A stretch of DNA of 64,000 nucleotides from Jiangella alba (GTDB lineage: Bacteria > Actinomycetota > Actinomycetes > Jiangellales > Jiangellaceae): NCBI RefSeq assembly GCF_900106035.1, contig NZ_FNUC01000004.1, forward strand, positions 1,798,001-1,862,000, written 5' to 3'. The position numbers and the translations under genes are program-made. Shown here one piece after another: positions 44,781 through 54,988 of this stretch (within the stretch, counting starts at the first letter, position 1; each line of letters begins with the position of its first letter). The notes below the pieces were generated by a model. The model was not told where the DNA came from. It ran no database searches and saw only the letters and a list, made by a program, of their open reading frames with translations.

Positions 44781-44936
44781 TCAGCCGACGGTGACCTCGC
44801 TGATGTTGAAGACGTCCTCCGCCCACGGGAAGATCCAGATGAACAGCGCATAGACGAGCGCGGCGATGAGGACCAGGTAGATGACCAGCCGAATGGGCCA
44901 CGGTCCCGGCAGGTGCCGCCAGATCCAGGCGTACAT
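44781..44936 (-). CDS. Small single-pass membrane protein linked to sortase
   Basis: 51-aa protein, too short for most annotation. It reads MYAWIWRHLPGPWPIRLVIYLVLIAALVYALFIWIFPW then a short acidic tail, with one strong transmembrane helix (about 16-38). Its start is 4 bp after the sortase stop, so the two are one operon. Similar short Trp-rich proteins commonly follow class E sortases in actinobacteria; no function is known. Confidence 0.7.
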   Translation of the reverse strand: MYAWIWRHLPGPWPIRLVIYLVLIAALVYALFIWIFPWAEDVFNISEVTVG

Positions 44937-44940
44937 CTGT

Positions 44941-45666
44941 CTAGACTTCCTCTCCGCCGACCAGGATGCCGGTCGCGTACATACGGTGTGACGAGCCCCA
45001 GCGCGGCCAGCACGTGGTGAGCGTGATGCGCCGTTCGGTCGCCTCGGTGTCGGCGCCCTCGCCCGGCACCGGGTCGACCACCCAGCTGTCTCGGATGCCG
45101 ATCTTGTTGCCGTCGGGGTCGCCGTTCGGCGCGTTGTCCAGTTCGTAGAGATACGTGCCGGTGGCGGTCTCGATCTCGATGATGTCGCCGACCTGCAGCT
45201 CGGGGAACTGGGCGAACGGCTCGCCGTGACCGGAACGGTGCGCGGCGATGGAGAAGTTCCCGACCTGGCCGGGGTCGACGGTGTCGAGGTAGTGGCCGGG
45301 CCCGTTCTTGAGGTCGGAGTCCTCGGTGCCCTGGACGATGACCCACTCCCAGTCCTCGCCGAAGCGGGGGATGCGGATGATGCCGTAGGCGTCGCCCACC
45401 TCGAGCTGGTCGAGCGGGATCGGGTCCTTCTCGACCACGCCGGAGTCGAGCCCGAGTTGGTCGCGCAGGTCGTCCTGAGCGTTGGCGGTCTGGATGCCGG
45501 TGCCCCACAGCGTGTAGACCACGAACAACAGCACGACGGCGCCCGCGGTGAGCATGAACTCACCGACGCCGCCCGCGATGAGGGCGGCGACGTTGCGCTT
45601 GGGCGCCGGCTGGGGCGTGTTCCGGCGGGAGGCTTTGCGGCGCCCCCGAGCCGCCTTGCGATGCAT
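44941..45666 (-). CDS. Class E sortase
   Basis: 241-aa membrane transpeptidase that joins sorting-signal proteins to the cell wall. A basic N-terminus, one membrane helix (residues 27-52) and a sortase beta-barrel follow. The catalytic triad is present: His143 (SIAAHRSGHG), Cys219 (TLTTCWPRWG) and Arg228 (SSHRMYA). The TLTTC signature marks class E. ATG 45666 is preferred over TTG 45672. Divergent is an LPDTG-bearing protease gene. Another LPDTG protein lies 32 kb away, so this enzyme plausibly anchors both. Class E enzymes often prefer LAXTG, so the LPDTG signals here are noteworthy. Confidence 0.9.
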   Translation of the reverse strand: MHRKAARGRRKASRRNTPQPAPKRNVAALIAGGVGEFMLTAGAVVLLFVVYTLWGTGIQTANAQDDLRDQLGLDSGVVEKDPIPLDQLEVGDAYGIIRIPRFGEDWEWVIVQGTEDSDLKNGPGHYLDTVDPGQVGNFSIAAHRSGHGEPFAQFPELQVGDIIEIETATGTYLYELDNAPNGDPDGNKIGIRDSWVVDPVPGEGADTEATERRITLTTCWPRWGSSHRMYATGILVGGEEV

Positions 45667-45803
45667 GCCCAAGAGCCTAACCGCCGACCCACGGTGCTCG
45701 TGAGCTGATCTCGGCGTGAGGGGTCGAATCGGAAAATCGGGTCTGCTAACGTACCGCGAGCATGTGCCCTGAGAATCGTTGAATCTTCAGGAGATATGAA
45801 CAA

Positions 45804-48143
45804 ATGAATCGCACAATCACACGGCGGCTGCTGGCCGCGGTGGCGGTGACCGGGACGGGCGCACTCGCGTTCGCCGGCGCCGTGCCGGCAAACGCCACTG
45901 ATGACCTGACCGACCTGGTCGATCTCAAGTCAGAGGAGGTCGTCCAGCGCTCTCTCGAGGTCGCTGCCGACCGAGCCGAGCTGGCGGTCGACGCAGTCCG
46001 GGAACTGGTCGAGTCCGGCCAGGCCATGGTGGGCGACGGCGGCACGCTGTCGTACACCGACAAGTTCGACGCTCCCGACGGCCACGCCGACGAACCGTCC
46101 GCGGCGGCCGACGTCCCGGGTGACCCCGCGGGCGGCTCGAAGCCGGGCGCGGCGTTCACCGTCTACCTCGACTTCGACGGCGCGACGGTCCAGAACACCG
46201 AGTGGAACCGGTCGTACGAGGAGGACGTGTTCGAGCTGTCCGCCAACGCGGCCGCCTCCGACGCGGACTACGTCTACCAGGTGTGGGCGCGGGTGGCGGA
46301 GGACTACGCGCCCTTCGACGTCAACGTCACCACCACCGACCCGGGCGCCGACGCGCTCTACAAGACGTCCGAGGACGACGGCGAGTACGGCATGACGGCC
46401 GTCATCACCGACACCACGGACATCGCTCCGGCCGACCAGGCCAGCGGGCGGGCCTGGGTGGGCGGGTTCGGCAACGAGTTCCTGTCGCCGGCCATGATCT
46501 TCGCGCCGATCGCGCGCGACAGCAACGCCCCCGACGTCGGCAACATCGTGTCGCACGAGGTCGGCCACACGCTGAACCTCGCGCACGACGGCATCGAGGG
46601 CGACGAGTACTACGGCGACACCCTGGCCGAGCCCACCTCGCTGTGGGGCCCGATCATGGGCGCGCCGTGGTCGACGCCGCTGTCGCAGTGGTCGCCCGGT
46701 GACTACGCCGGCGCCACGAACACCCAGGACGACCTGGCCGAGATCACCGCCGACACCACGCTGCAGACGTTCGCGGCGTTCGACGGCGACGTCATGTGGA
46801 ACGACATCTTCTGCACCGACGCCGCCGACCCGAACAACCCGCAGCCCGGTGACAGCGCGTTCAAGCCGACCGGCCCGGACGACAACCCGTGCGCCTCGGT
46901 CGGCGACGAGCTGACGCTGAAGTTCTACTACGCCGGCCGGGCCGCGTACGCGGCCGACGACCACGGTGACGTGCTCGACGACGCCACCGCGCTCGACAAC
47001 GGCTCCGGCGAGTTCACCGAGGCGGGCGTCATCTCGCAGTCCGGTGAGCGCGACGTGTTCTCGCTCGTCACCAGCGGCGGCCCGGTCACCATCTCGGCCG
47101 AGGGCGCCAGCGTCGGCGCGAACCTGGACATCAACCTGGAGCTCATCGACTCCGCTGGTGACCTGGTTGCCGAGGCGAACCCCGAGACCGCGACCGACCT
47201 CGCCAGCTCGCCGACCGACCGCACGGCCTCCGGCCTCGACGCTCAGATCGAGACCGAGCTGGAGACCGGCCTGTACTACGTGCGGGTCACCGGCGCGGGC
47301 CAGGGCGACCCGGCGGCGAACACGCCGAGCAACGGCTCGGGCTACACCGAGTACGGCAGCCTGGGCAACTACACGGTGTCCGGTACAGCCGCTCCGTTCG
47401 AGGCCGCTCCGATCACGATCATCTCGCCGGAGGACGGCGAGGAGGTCCAGCCGTCGCCGGTGGAGATCACCGGTTCGGCCGAGCCCGGCTCGACGGTGAC
47501 GCTCACGCTCGGCGACGACGTCGTCGGCGAGGGCACCACCGACGACGAAGGCACCTGGAGCATCGTCCTGACCGCCGACCTGCCGTACGGCGAGTCGACG
47601 ATCACCGCTCAGCAGACCGTCGGCACCATCGAGGTCCCCGAGACCGCGTCGGTGACGCTCGTGGTCCCGGTCGACCCGCCGACCATCGTGCGGCCGGTCG
47701 ACGGCGACACCGCCACCACGGCCACGCCGGCGTTCACCGGCGAGGGCCTGGCGGGCGCGTCCGTCGAGCTGAGCATCACCTGCGGCGAGGAGACCTGGGC
47801 CGGCACGGCCGAGGTCGACGGCGAGGGCGCGTGGACGTTCACGCCCGAGCAGAACCTCCCCAACGGTGAGTGCACCGTCACCGCGGTCCAGACGATCAAC
47901 GGCGTCACCTCCGCGCAGACCGAGCCGGTGTCCTTCACCGTCGACGTCGCGGGTGACGACGAGGGCTCCGAGGACGGCGGCGAGAACGGCTCCGAGGACG
48001 GCGGCGACGGCGGCACGGAGGACGGCGACGACCTGCCCGACACCGGCGCGTCGATGAACCCGCTCGTCCTGACGGCCGGCCTGCTGCTGCTCGGCCTGGG
48101 TGGTGCGCTGTACGCGCGCACCCGGCGCAGCGTGACCAGCTGA
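45804..48143 (+). CDS. Wall-anchored zinc metalloprotease with Ig-like domains (LPDTG)
   Basis: 779-aa exported protein. A signal peptide (MNRTITRRLLAAVAVTGTGALAFAGAVPANA) is followed by a protease domain (about 115-390) with HEVGHTLNLAH at residues 251-261. This is a metzincin-like HExxHxxxxxH in which Asn replaces the usual Gly. A pre-peptidase C-terminal-like domain (about 400-520) and two Ig-like repeats (about 530-710) follow. The acidic linker (DEGSEDGGENGSEDGGDGG) leads to LPDTGASMNP, a hydrophobic helix and RTRRS. Substrates are unknown. CAGGAG precedes ATG 45804. It is divergent from the sortase and ends at a strong terminator. Confidence 0.85.
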   Translation: MNRTITRRLLAAVAVTGTGALAFAGAVPANATDDLTDLVDLKSEEVVQRSLEVAADRAELAVDAVRELVESGQAMVGDGGTLSYTDKFDAPDGHADEPSAAADVPGDPAGGSKPGAAFTVYLDFDGATVQNTEWNRSYEEDVFELSANAAASDADYVYQVWARVAEDYAPFDVNVTTTDPGADALYKTSEDDGEYGMTAVITDTTDIAPADQASGRAWVGGFGNEFLSPAMIFAPIARDSNAPDVGNIVSHEVGHTLNLAHDGIEGDEYYGDTLAEPTSLWGPIMGAPWSTPLSQWSPGDYAGATNTQDDLAEITADTTLQTFAAFDGDVMWNDIFCTDAADPNNPQPGDSAFKPTGPDDNPCASVGDELTLKFYYAGRAAYAADDHGDVLDDATALDNGSGEFTEAGVISQSGERDVFSLVTSGGPVTISAEGASVGANLDINLELIDSAGDLVAEANPETATDLASSPTDRTASGLDAQIETELETGLYYVRVTGAGQGDPAANTPSNGSGYTEYGSLGNYTVSGTAAPFEAAPITIISPEDGEEVQPSPVEITGSAEPGSTVTLTLGDDVVGEGTTDDEGTWSIVLTADLPYGESTITAQQTVGTIEVPETASVTLVVPVDPPTIVRPVDGDTATTATPAFTGEGLAGASVELSITCGEETWAGTAEVDGEGAWTFTPEQNLPNGECTVTAVQTINGVTSAQTEPVSFTVDVAGDDEGSEDGGENGSEDGGDGGTEDGDDLPDTGASMNPLVLTAGLLLLGLGGALYARTRRSVTS

Positions 48144-48160
48144 CGTCAGTACCCCTGAGA

Positions 48161-48194
48161 CGGGGCCCGGGACCACGTGGTCCCGGGCCCCGTC
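48161..48194. terminator. Perfect 34-bp palindrome, terminator of the protease gene
   Basis: Two 17-bp arms meet with no unpaired spacer; the hairpin loop would form from the central bases. It starts 17 bp after the protease stop and is followed by CCCCGTTTCC. Confidence 0.8.
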
Positions 48195-48265
48195 CCCGTT
48201 TCCGGGCCGCCCACACGAAACCGCGGCCGCGTCCCGTGCGTCAGAGTGGGGAAGGAGGAACCGAC

Positions 48266-48667
48266 GTGCCCGACACCGCTCAGCAGCCCCGCAACCGCAC
48301 TGTGCTCGCCGTGGCCGCCGCCGTCGTGGTGGTGGCGCTGGCCGTGGTGCTCGCGGTCTGGCTGACCCGCGACTCCGGCGACGACGACGGCTCCGTCGCG
48401 GTGCCGTCCGCCCAGCCGCCGTCCGCCACCTCGACGCCCGGCGACGGCGTCACCGCGCAGGCCCAGGGCGACGTGCTGCCGAGCCCGATGAGCGGCCAGG
48501 ACGCCGTAGACGCGCTGGGCGACCAGCTCGAGCGCGTCGCCGAGCTCAACGGCATGAGCGCCGACGAACTGCGCGATCTGCTGCTGCGCGACGCCTCCGT
48601 GCAGGTCACGCCGAGCGGCCGGCTGATGTACGACGACCGGATGACACCACCGCCCACCTCGCAGTGA
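48266..48667 (+). CDS. Hypothetical single-pass membrane protein
   Basis: 133-aa protein with a single membrane segment (VLAVAAAVVVVALAVVLAVWL, about 13-33) after a short cytoplasmic N-terminus, a Ser/Pro linker and a small extracytoplasmic domain (AVDALGDQLERVAELNGMSADELRDLLLRDASVQVTPSGRLMYDDR). That domain ends in a motif reminiscent of a helical, cell-wall-linked segment of secreted calcium-binding proteins, but no family is assigned. GAAGGAGG precedes GTG 48266. The next gene begins 21 bp downstream, so an operon is possible. Confidence 0.65.
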   Translation: MPDTAQQPRNRTVLAVAAAVVVVALAVVLAVWLTRDSGDDDGSVAVPSAQPPSATSTPGDGVTAQAQGDVLPSPMSGQDAVDALGDQLERVAELNGMSADELRDLLLRDASVQVTPSGRLMYDDRMTPPPTSQ

Positions 48668-48688
48668 TCGCCGTCGTAGGATGGCGGC

Positions 48689-50152
48689 GTGCAGGCGTCC
48701 GAGCAGTGTGACGCCGTCGTCGTCGGGTCCGGCCCGAATGGGCTGGCGGCGGCGGTGGTCCTCGCCCGGGCCGGTCTCGAGGTCCGCGTCTACGAGGCGC
48801 AGCGCACCGTCGGCGGCGGCGCCCGCACCCTCGATCTCGGCCTGGCGCCGGGCATCGTCCACGACATCTGCTCGGCGGTGCACCCCATGGCCGCCGCGTC
48901 GCCGTTCTTCCGCGCCTTCGACCTCACCGCGCGCGGCGTCCGGCTGAACTACCCCGACGTGTCGTACGCGCAGCCGCTCGACGGCGGGCGCGCCGGCATC
49001 GCCTACCGCGACCTCGACCGCACCGTCGAGGGCCTGGGTCCCGACGGCCGGGCCTGGCGGCGGCTCATGCGCCCGCTGGTGCGGCACTCGCCGGCCGTCG
49101 TCGAGCTGGCCCTCGGCGACCGCCGCAGCCTGCCGCCCGACCTCCTGACGGCGGCCCAGTTCGCGCTGTCGATGCTCGAGCAGGGCACCGGGCTGGGCAA
49201 GCTGCGCTGGTCCGACGACGTCGCGCCGGCACTGCTGATGGGCGTCGCGGCGCACGCCATCACGCCCATCCCCACGCTGACGGCCGCCGGCACCGCGTTG
49301 TCGCTGGGCGCGCTGGCGCACTCGCCGGGCTGGCCGCTGCCGGTCGGCGGCAGCCAGGCCATCATCGACGCGCTGGTGGCCGACCTCGAGGCGCACGGCG
49401 GCAGCGTCCACCGCGGCGTCGAGGTCACCTCGATGAGCCAGCTGCCGAAGGCGCGCGCCTACCTCTTCGACACCAGCCCGTGGACCCTCGCCAGCATCCT
49501 GGGCGAGCAGCTGCCGGCCCGCTACCGCCGCGCCATCGACCGGTTCAAGGCCGGCAACGCGGCCGCCAAGGTCGACTTCGTGCTCTCCGGCCCGGTGCCG
49601 TGGGCACACCCCGAGGTCGGCCGGGCCGGCACCATCCACGTCGGCGGCACGCTGGCGGAGATGTCGCTGGCCGAGGCCGAGGTCAAGGCCGGCCGGCACG
49701 CCGAGCGGCCGATGATCCTCTCGTCCGACCCCGCGGTGTTCGATCCCGGCCGCGAGGTGGGCGGGCTGCGGCCGTTCTGGACGTACACCCACGTGCCGGC
49801 CGGCTCCACCGTCGACGTCGGCGACGCCGTGCAGGCGCAGATCGAGCGGTTCGCGCCCGGTTTCGGCGACGTCGTCGTCGAGCGGCACACCATCCCGGCA
49901 GCGAAGATGGCCGACCACAACGCCAACTACCGCGACGGCGACATCGCCGCGGGCGCCATGACCATGTGGCAGATCTTCGCCCGGCCCACGCTGGCCTGGA
50001 ACCCCTACGCCACCCCCGTGCCCGGCGTCTACCTCTGCTCGGGGTCGACGCCACCCGGCCCGGCGGTGCACGGCATGAGCGGCCTCAACGCCGCCGAGCG
50101 GGCGCTCAGGACGCGGTTCGGGATCCGCCGGGTGCCGTCACTCGCGCCCTGA
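48689..50152 (+). CDS. FAD-dependent oxidoreductase, phytoene-desaturase-like
   Basis: 487-aa flavoprotein of the phytoene desaturase/amine oxidase superfamily. The N-terminal dinucleotide fold reads CDAVVVGSGPNGLAAAVVLARAGLEVRVYEAQRTVGGGARTLD, and the FAD C-terminal motif is VPGVYLCSGSTPPGPAVHGMSGLNAAERAL. Members of this branch are widespread and mostly uncharacterised (NAD(P)/FAD-dependent oxidoreductases). No carotenoid cluster is present here. The end overlaps the convergent HTTM gene by 47 nt. Confidence 0.85.
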   Translation: MQASEQCDAVVVGSGPNGLAAAVVLARAGLEVRVYEAQRTVGGGARTLDLGLAPGIVHDICSAVHPMAAASPFFRAFDLTARGVRLNYPDVSYAQPLDGGRAGIAYRDLDRTVEGLGPDGRAWRRLMRPLVRHSPAVVELALGDRRSLPPDLLTAAQFALSMLEQGTGLGKLRWSDDVAPALLMGVAAHAITPIPTLTAAGTALSLGALAHSPGWPLPVGGSQAIIDALVADLEAHGGSVHRGVEVTSMSQLPKARAYLFDTSPWTLASILGEQLPARYRRAIDRFKAGNAAAKVDFVLSGPVPWAHPEVGRAGTIHVGGTLAEMSLAEAEVKAGRHAERPMILSSDPAVFDPGREVGGLRPFWTYTHVPAGSTVDVGDAVQAQIERFAPGFGDVVVERHTIPAAKMADHNANYRDGDIAAGAMTMWQIFARPTLAWNPYATPVPGVYLCSGSTPPGPAVHGMSGLNAAERALRTRFGIRRVPSLAP

Positions 50153-50990
50153 GTCGCTGCGCCACCGGCACCAGCCGCTCCAGCGGCACGAACGCCAGCC
50201 AGCAGATGACCGTCGGCAGGAAATGGATGCCGAGCGCCAGGTAGGTCATCAGGTGGAAGCCGGCGAACGTGACGACCGCCAGGTACAGCGCCTTGCCCTT
50301 CAGCCACAGCACCACGGGCGACAGGAACTCGATGATGATCAGGCCCCACTGGGCGATGATCAGCAGCCACGGATAGTCGGTGGTCCAGCGCACGAGGTCC
50401 GAGCCGCGGCGCATGATGGCCCAGATGAACACCGCGCCGTTGGCCCAGGTGGCCGGCGAGCCGCTGCGCACCCACTTGACGACGGCCGACGCGAAGTAGG
50501 TCGCGATGACCGACACCTGGATGCAGCGGAACGCCCAGCCGGCCGACTCGCTGGAGTCGGTGTCGCTGAACCTGGCCCGGCCGATGGTCGGCAGCACGAC
50601 GACGGCCACCGTCAGCGCCAGGTGGTCGTGCGAGACGTAGCCGTAGCCCTGGCTGAACACCATCCACTGGAAGTACGCGACGGCGACGATCCAGCCGGCG
50701 ATGCGGGGCAGGAACCCCGTGGCCGCCACCAGGCAGCCGACGACGATGACGATCTGCAGGGTCTGCGCCAGCGGCAGCGACGGCTCGGGCAGCGGCAGCA
50801 CCCGGCCGACCCACGTCGGGTAGTACAGCTCCGGCGCGTGCGCCATCGGGATGACGTCGTTGGTGAGCCGGAAGATGTCGTAGAGCACGAACAGGTAGAT
50901 CGCCACCCGCAGCACGGCCACCCGGGCCAGCGGGACCGGGCGGGTCCACCAGCCGGCGACGGCGCGCCCGGCGTCGAGTGCGCGGCTCAC
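50106..50990 (-). CDS. HTTM-domain membrane protein
   Basis: 294-aa membrane protein with six to seven helices of the HTTM (horizontally transferred transmembrane) domain, related to vitamin K-dependent gamma-carboxylase membrane parts: LARVAVLRVAIYLFVLYDIFRL, QWMVFSQGYGYVSHDHLALTVAVVVL, LLIIAQWGLIIIEFLSPVVLW. GTG 50990 overlaps the upstream stop by GTGA. The activity in bacteria is unknown. It forms a pair with the upstream single-pass protein. Confidence 0.82.
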   Translation of the reverse strand: MSRALDAGRAVAGWWTRPVPLARVAVLRVAIYLFVLYDIFRLTNDVIPMAHAPELYYPTWVGRVLPLPEPSLPLAQTLQIVIVVGCLVAATGFLPRIAGWIVAVAYFQWMVFSQGYGYVSHDHLALTVAVVVLPTIGRARFSDTDSSESAGWAFRCIQVSVIATYFASAVVKWVRSGSPATWANGAVFIWAIMRRGSDLVRWTTDYPWLLIIAQWGLIIIEFLSPVVLWLKGKALYLAVVTFAGFHLMTYLALGIHFLPTVICWLAFVPLERLVPVAQRLRARVTAPGGSRTAS

Positions 50991-51451
50991 CGCTGCACCT
51001 CCCACGACGTGAGCTGCTCGATCTCGGGCTCGCCCTGCTGGATGCCGTCCTTCAGCTGGTACGTGCTGCGCATGACGTAGAGCGCGACGTACGGGTCGGC
51101 GTCGGGATGCAGCTCGGACCAGGAGTTCGCGATGGCCTGTAGCAGCGACGGGTCGTCGACGATGCGGTTCAGCTGGGACTCGATGTCGGCCCGTCCGACG
51201 CCGACGCCCTGCGGGTTGAGCGGCACGCGCACCCGCTCACCGGTCTCGGTGTCGGCCATCATGTAGACGGACCGGACGGCGCCGTCGAGGTCGCGCGGTG
51301 TGGCGTATTGCGACAGCGAGCCGAGCGGGAAGTAGTCGTTGGTGTCCTGGAGCTGGCCCATGGTCAGGATCACCAGAGCCACTCCGGTGACGCCGAGTCT
51401 CCAGGCCAGGCCCCGCCGGGAGATGCGCCGGACGGCCGGTTCGGAACTCAC
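50987..51451 (-). CDS. Single-pass membrane protein, partner of HTTM protein
   Basis: 154-aa protein with one membrane helix ([18 protein letters not shown], about 17-34) and an extracytoplasmic domain ([32 protein letters not shown], ending LTSWEVQR). Genes like this typically accompany HTTM genes in actinomycetes, with no known function. GTG 51451 is favoured; an upstream in-frame ATG at 51496 would place the start inside a CIRCE element. The promoter therefore sits in or near the CIRCE region, and heat-shock control of this pair is possible. Confidence 0.7.
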   Translation of the reverse strand: MSSEPAVRRISRRGLAWRLGVTGVALVILTMGQLQDTNDYFPLGSLSQYATPRDLDGAVRSVYMMADTETGERVRVPLNPQGVGVGRADIESQLNRIVDDPSLLQAIANSWSELHPDADPYVALYVMRSTYQLKDGIQQGEPEIEQLTSWEVQR

Positions 51452-51482
51452 AGCCCGCGAGTATACGGGGTATAGGGCGGCG

Positions 51483-51509
51483 CTTGCACTCTCCATGGCA
51501 GAGTGCTAA
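51483..51509. promoter_or_regulatory. CIRCE element 1 (HrcA operator)
   Basis: CTTGCACTC-N9-GAGTGCTAA matches TTAGCACTC-N9-GAGTGCTAA with a complete right arm and 7 of 9 in the left. It is closest to the minus-strand HTTM-partner gene. Confidence 0.85.
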
Positions 51510-51517
51510 ACACGTTG

Positions 51518-51544
51518 TTAGCACTCTCGAGGTGAGAGTGACAG
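51518..51544. promoter_or_regulatory. CIRCE element 2 (HrcA operator)
   Basis: TTAGCACTC-N9-GAGTGACAG has a perfect left arm and a degenerate right arm. It is 114 bp before groEL. Two tandem CIRCE sites imply tight HrcA repression released on heat shock. Confidence 0.85.
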
Positions 51545-51579
51545 GACTTCGGATCGACGAGGCCGTCGGGGCCCGGTGA

Positions 51580-53286
<1,707 letters not shown>

Positions 53287-53314
53287 GTCCCGCCGCACCA
53301 CCTGCACCACCTGT

Positions 53315-53350
53315 ACGAGGGCGGTACCCCAGCCGGGGTGCCGCCCTCGT
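53315..53350. terminator. Terminator between groEL and mazF
   Basis: A 16-bp stem with one G-U pair around an AGCC loop, 28 bp after the groEL stop and ending at the stop codon of the convergent mazF gene. It is likely bidirectional. Confidence 0.8.
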
Positions 53351-53673
53351 CATGTTTCAGAGAGGTCCAGGAGCAGCCGCAGGACCCGTTCGATCCGTTC
53401 CATGTCCATCGGGTCGACCATGCCGACGTGCTTGATGAAACGCTCGGTCGACACGAGCCGGATCTGCTCGCACTGGACGTAACTGGTGACCGGCAGCGGG
53501 CGCTCCAGCTCGACGTGCGTGGCGTAGCCGCGCCGGGTGCGGGTCACCGGAAGGACGATCGCCAGGCCGGTGGCGGCGAAGCTCGAGGACGAGACGGAGA
53601 CGGCCGGGCGCCGGTAGCCCTGCTCGTGTCCGATCGGGTCGCCGAAGTCGCAGAGGTGGATGTCGCCACGCAT
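53350..53673 (-). CDS. mazF: MazF-family endoribonuclease toxin
   Basis: 107-aa MazF/PemK toxin. It starts MRGDIHLCDFGDPIGHEQGYRRPAVSVSSSSF, the conserved RGDI..D..P..G.E..G.RPAVV pattern, and continues IVLPVTRTRRGYATHVEL and VQCEQIRLVSTERF. MazF cleaves mRNA at short sequence motifs; the specificity cannot be read here. It overlaps the antitoxin gene by ATGA. Confidence 0.9.
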   Translation of the reverse strand: MRGDIHLCDFGDPIGHEQGYRRPAVSVSSSSFAATGLAIVLPVTRTRRGYATHVELERPLPVTSYVQCEQIRLVSTERFIKHVGMVDPMDMERIERVLRLLLDLSET

Positions 53674-53927
53674 CAGAGGACGTCGTCCCAGCGCTCATCC
53701 GGGTCCAGGCCGTCCTTGAGCGAGCCGGCGTAGCGCTCGGTCTCGCCGCGCAGCTCGGTGACGCCTTCGCGGGTTCCCATGGTGGAACGGACGTCGTCCC
53801 AGAACGCGGCCCGCTCCTCGGCGTCGAGCGCACGCCCGATCGCGCCGGCCAGGGACGTGTGATGCGCGGCGGCATACCTCGACAGCCGGTCGTGGAGGTC
53901 GCGTGGCACGCGGATCGTTGTACTCAT
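53673..53927 (-). CDS. MazE-type / ribbon-helix-helix antitoxin
   Basis: 84-aa antitoxin with a ribbon-helix-helix start MSTTIRVPRDLHDRLSRYAAAHHTSLAGAIGRALDAEE and an acidic C-terminal part that would bind MazF. ATG 53927 begins at the RHH fold. A perfect 18-bp palindrome overlaps its promoter 9 bp upstream, so the antitoxin or complex likely represses the operon. Confidence 0.85.
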   Translation of the reverse strand: MSTTIRVPRDLHDRLSRYAAAHHTSLAGAIGRALDAEERAAFWDDVRSTMGTREGVTELRGETERYAGSLKDGLDPDERWDDVL

Positions 53928-53935
53928 ACGACCGA

Positions 53936-53953
53936 GTCTACATTCATGTAGAC
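53936..53953. promoter_or_regulatory. Palindromic operator of mazEF
   Basis: GTCTACATTCATGTAGAC is a perfect inverted repeat with 8-bp arms and a 2-bp centre, 9 bp from the antitoxin start. The WYL gene ends 9 bp beyond it, so the site is not likely to serve that gene. Confidence 0.7.
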
Positions 53954-53961
53954 ACAACTGA

Positions 53962-54927
53962 CTACGGCGACGTCGCCGAGGCTGCGGCGCGCACGTAGCG
54001 GGCGGCCAGCCGGCGCAGGTGCACGGCGAACTCGGGCGGGTCGAGCACGTCGAAGTCGACGTCGAGCATGGCGGTGTAGACGGCGAGCATCTCGTAGGTG
54101 TCGGCGCCGGTATGGATGACGCAGGTGTGCTCGCTCTCCGGCTCGACGGTGATCGTCGCCGGCAGCCGGCCGGCGACGGCGTCGGCCGGCGCGTGCAGCC
54201 GCAGCGTCGCGCGGTAGCGCCACAGCGCGAGGTCCAGCCCGCGGTTGACGAAGTCGGCGACGTCGCCGCCGGGGTCGGGGCGCGGCGCGAACCGCGGCCC
54301 GGTCGGGATCGTCGGCGTCATCCGGTCGACCCGGAAGGTGCGCCAGTCGGACCGGCCGACGTCCCAGGCGACGAGGTACCAGCGGCGGCCGCGGTTGACC
54401 AGCCGGTGCGGCTCGACGTCGCGCCGTGACGAGCCGCCGTCGTGGCCGACGTAGTCGAAGCGCAGCCGCTCGTGGTCGCGGACGGTGGCCGCGATCGCCG
54501 TCAGCACGTCCGAGTCGACCGACGGGCCGGCCACCGGCAGCGGCACCGTCGCCGACGACAGCGCAGTCACCCGGTGCCGCAGCCGTGTCGGCAGCACCTG
54601 CTCCAGCTTCGCCAGCGCCCGCACCGACGTCTCCTCGATGCCGGTGACGGAGCCGCCGGCGGCCGTCCGCAACCCGACCGCGACGGCCACCGCCTCCTCG
54701 TCGTCGAGCAGCAGTGGCGGCATGGCCGCGCCGGAGCCGAGCCGGTAGCCGCCGGACACGCCGGGCGTGGCGTCGACCGGATAGCCGAGGGTGCGCAGCC
54801 GGTCGACGTCGCGGCGGACGGTGCGCACGGCGACGCCGAGCCGGTCGGCGAGGTCGGCGCTGGCCCACTCGCGGCGCAGTTGCAGCAACGACAGCAGCTT
54901 CAGCAGCCGGGCCGAGGTTTCCACCAT
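53962..54927 (-). CDS. WYL-domain DeoR-like transcriptional regulator
   Basis: 321-aa regulator. An N-terminal winged HTH ([44 protein letters not shown], residues 8-51) is followed by a WYL domain (about 140-215: [35 protein letters not shown]...TFRVDRM) and a C-terminal WCX-like extension. WYL domains sense small ligands or nucleic acids. ATG 54927 is the conserved start. It diverges from two epoxide hydrolase genes with a near-perfect operator in the 61-bp spacer, so it is very probably their regulator. Confidence 0.9.
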   Translation of the reverse strand: MVETSARLLKLLSLLQLRREWASADLADRLGVAVRTVRRDVDRLRTLGYPVDATPGVSGGYRLGSGAAMPPLLLDDEEAVAVAVGLRTAAGGSVTGIEETSVRALAKLEQVLPTRLRHRVTALSSATVPLPVAGPSVDSDVLTAIAATVRDHERLRFDYVGHDGGSSRRDVEPHRLVNRGRRWYLVAWDVGRSDWRTFRVDRMTPTIPTGPRFAPRPDPGGDVADFVNRGLDLALWRYRATLRLHAPADAVAGRLPATITVEPESEHTCVIHTGADTYEMLAVYTAMLDVDFDVLDPPEFAVHLRRLAARYVRAAASATSP

Positions 54928-54942
54928 TCCTCGATTCTGGCA

Positions 54943-54973
54943 GCAATCGCGGCCCGTAACTGGCCGCAATTGC
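54943..54973. promoter_or_regulatory. Inverted repeat between WYL regulator and epoxide hydrolase genes
   Basis: GCAATCGCGGCC and GGCCGCAATTGC pair at 11 of 12 positions around a 7-nt spacer. It sits 16 bp from each divergent start, the expected place for an operator shared by the regulator and its target. Confidence 0.65.
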
Positions 54974-54988
54974 CGAGACCGTGGGGAC

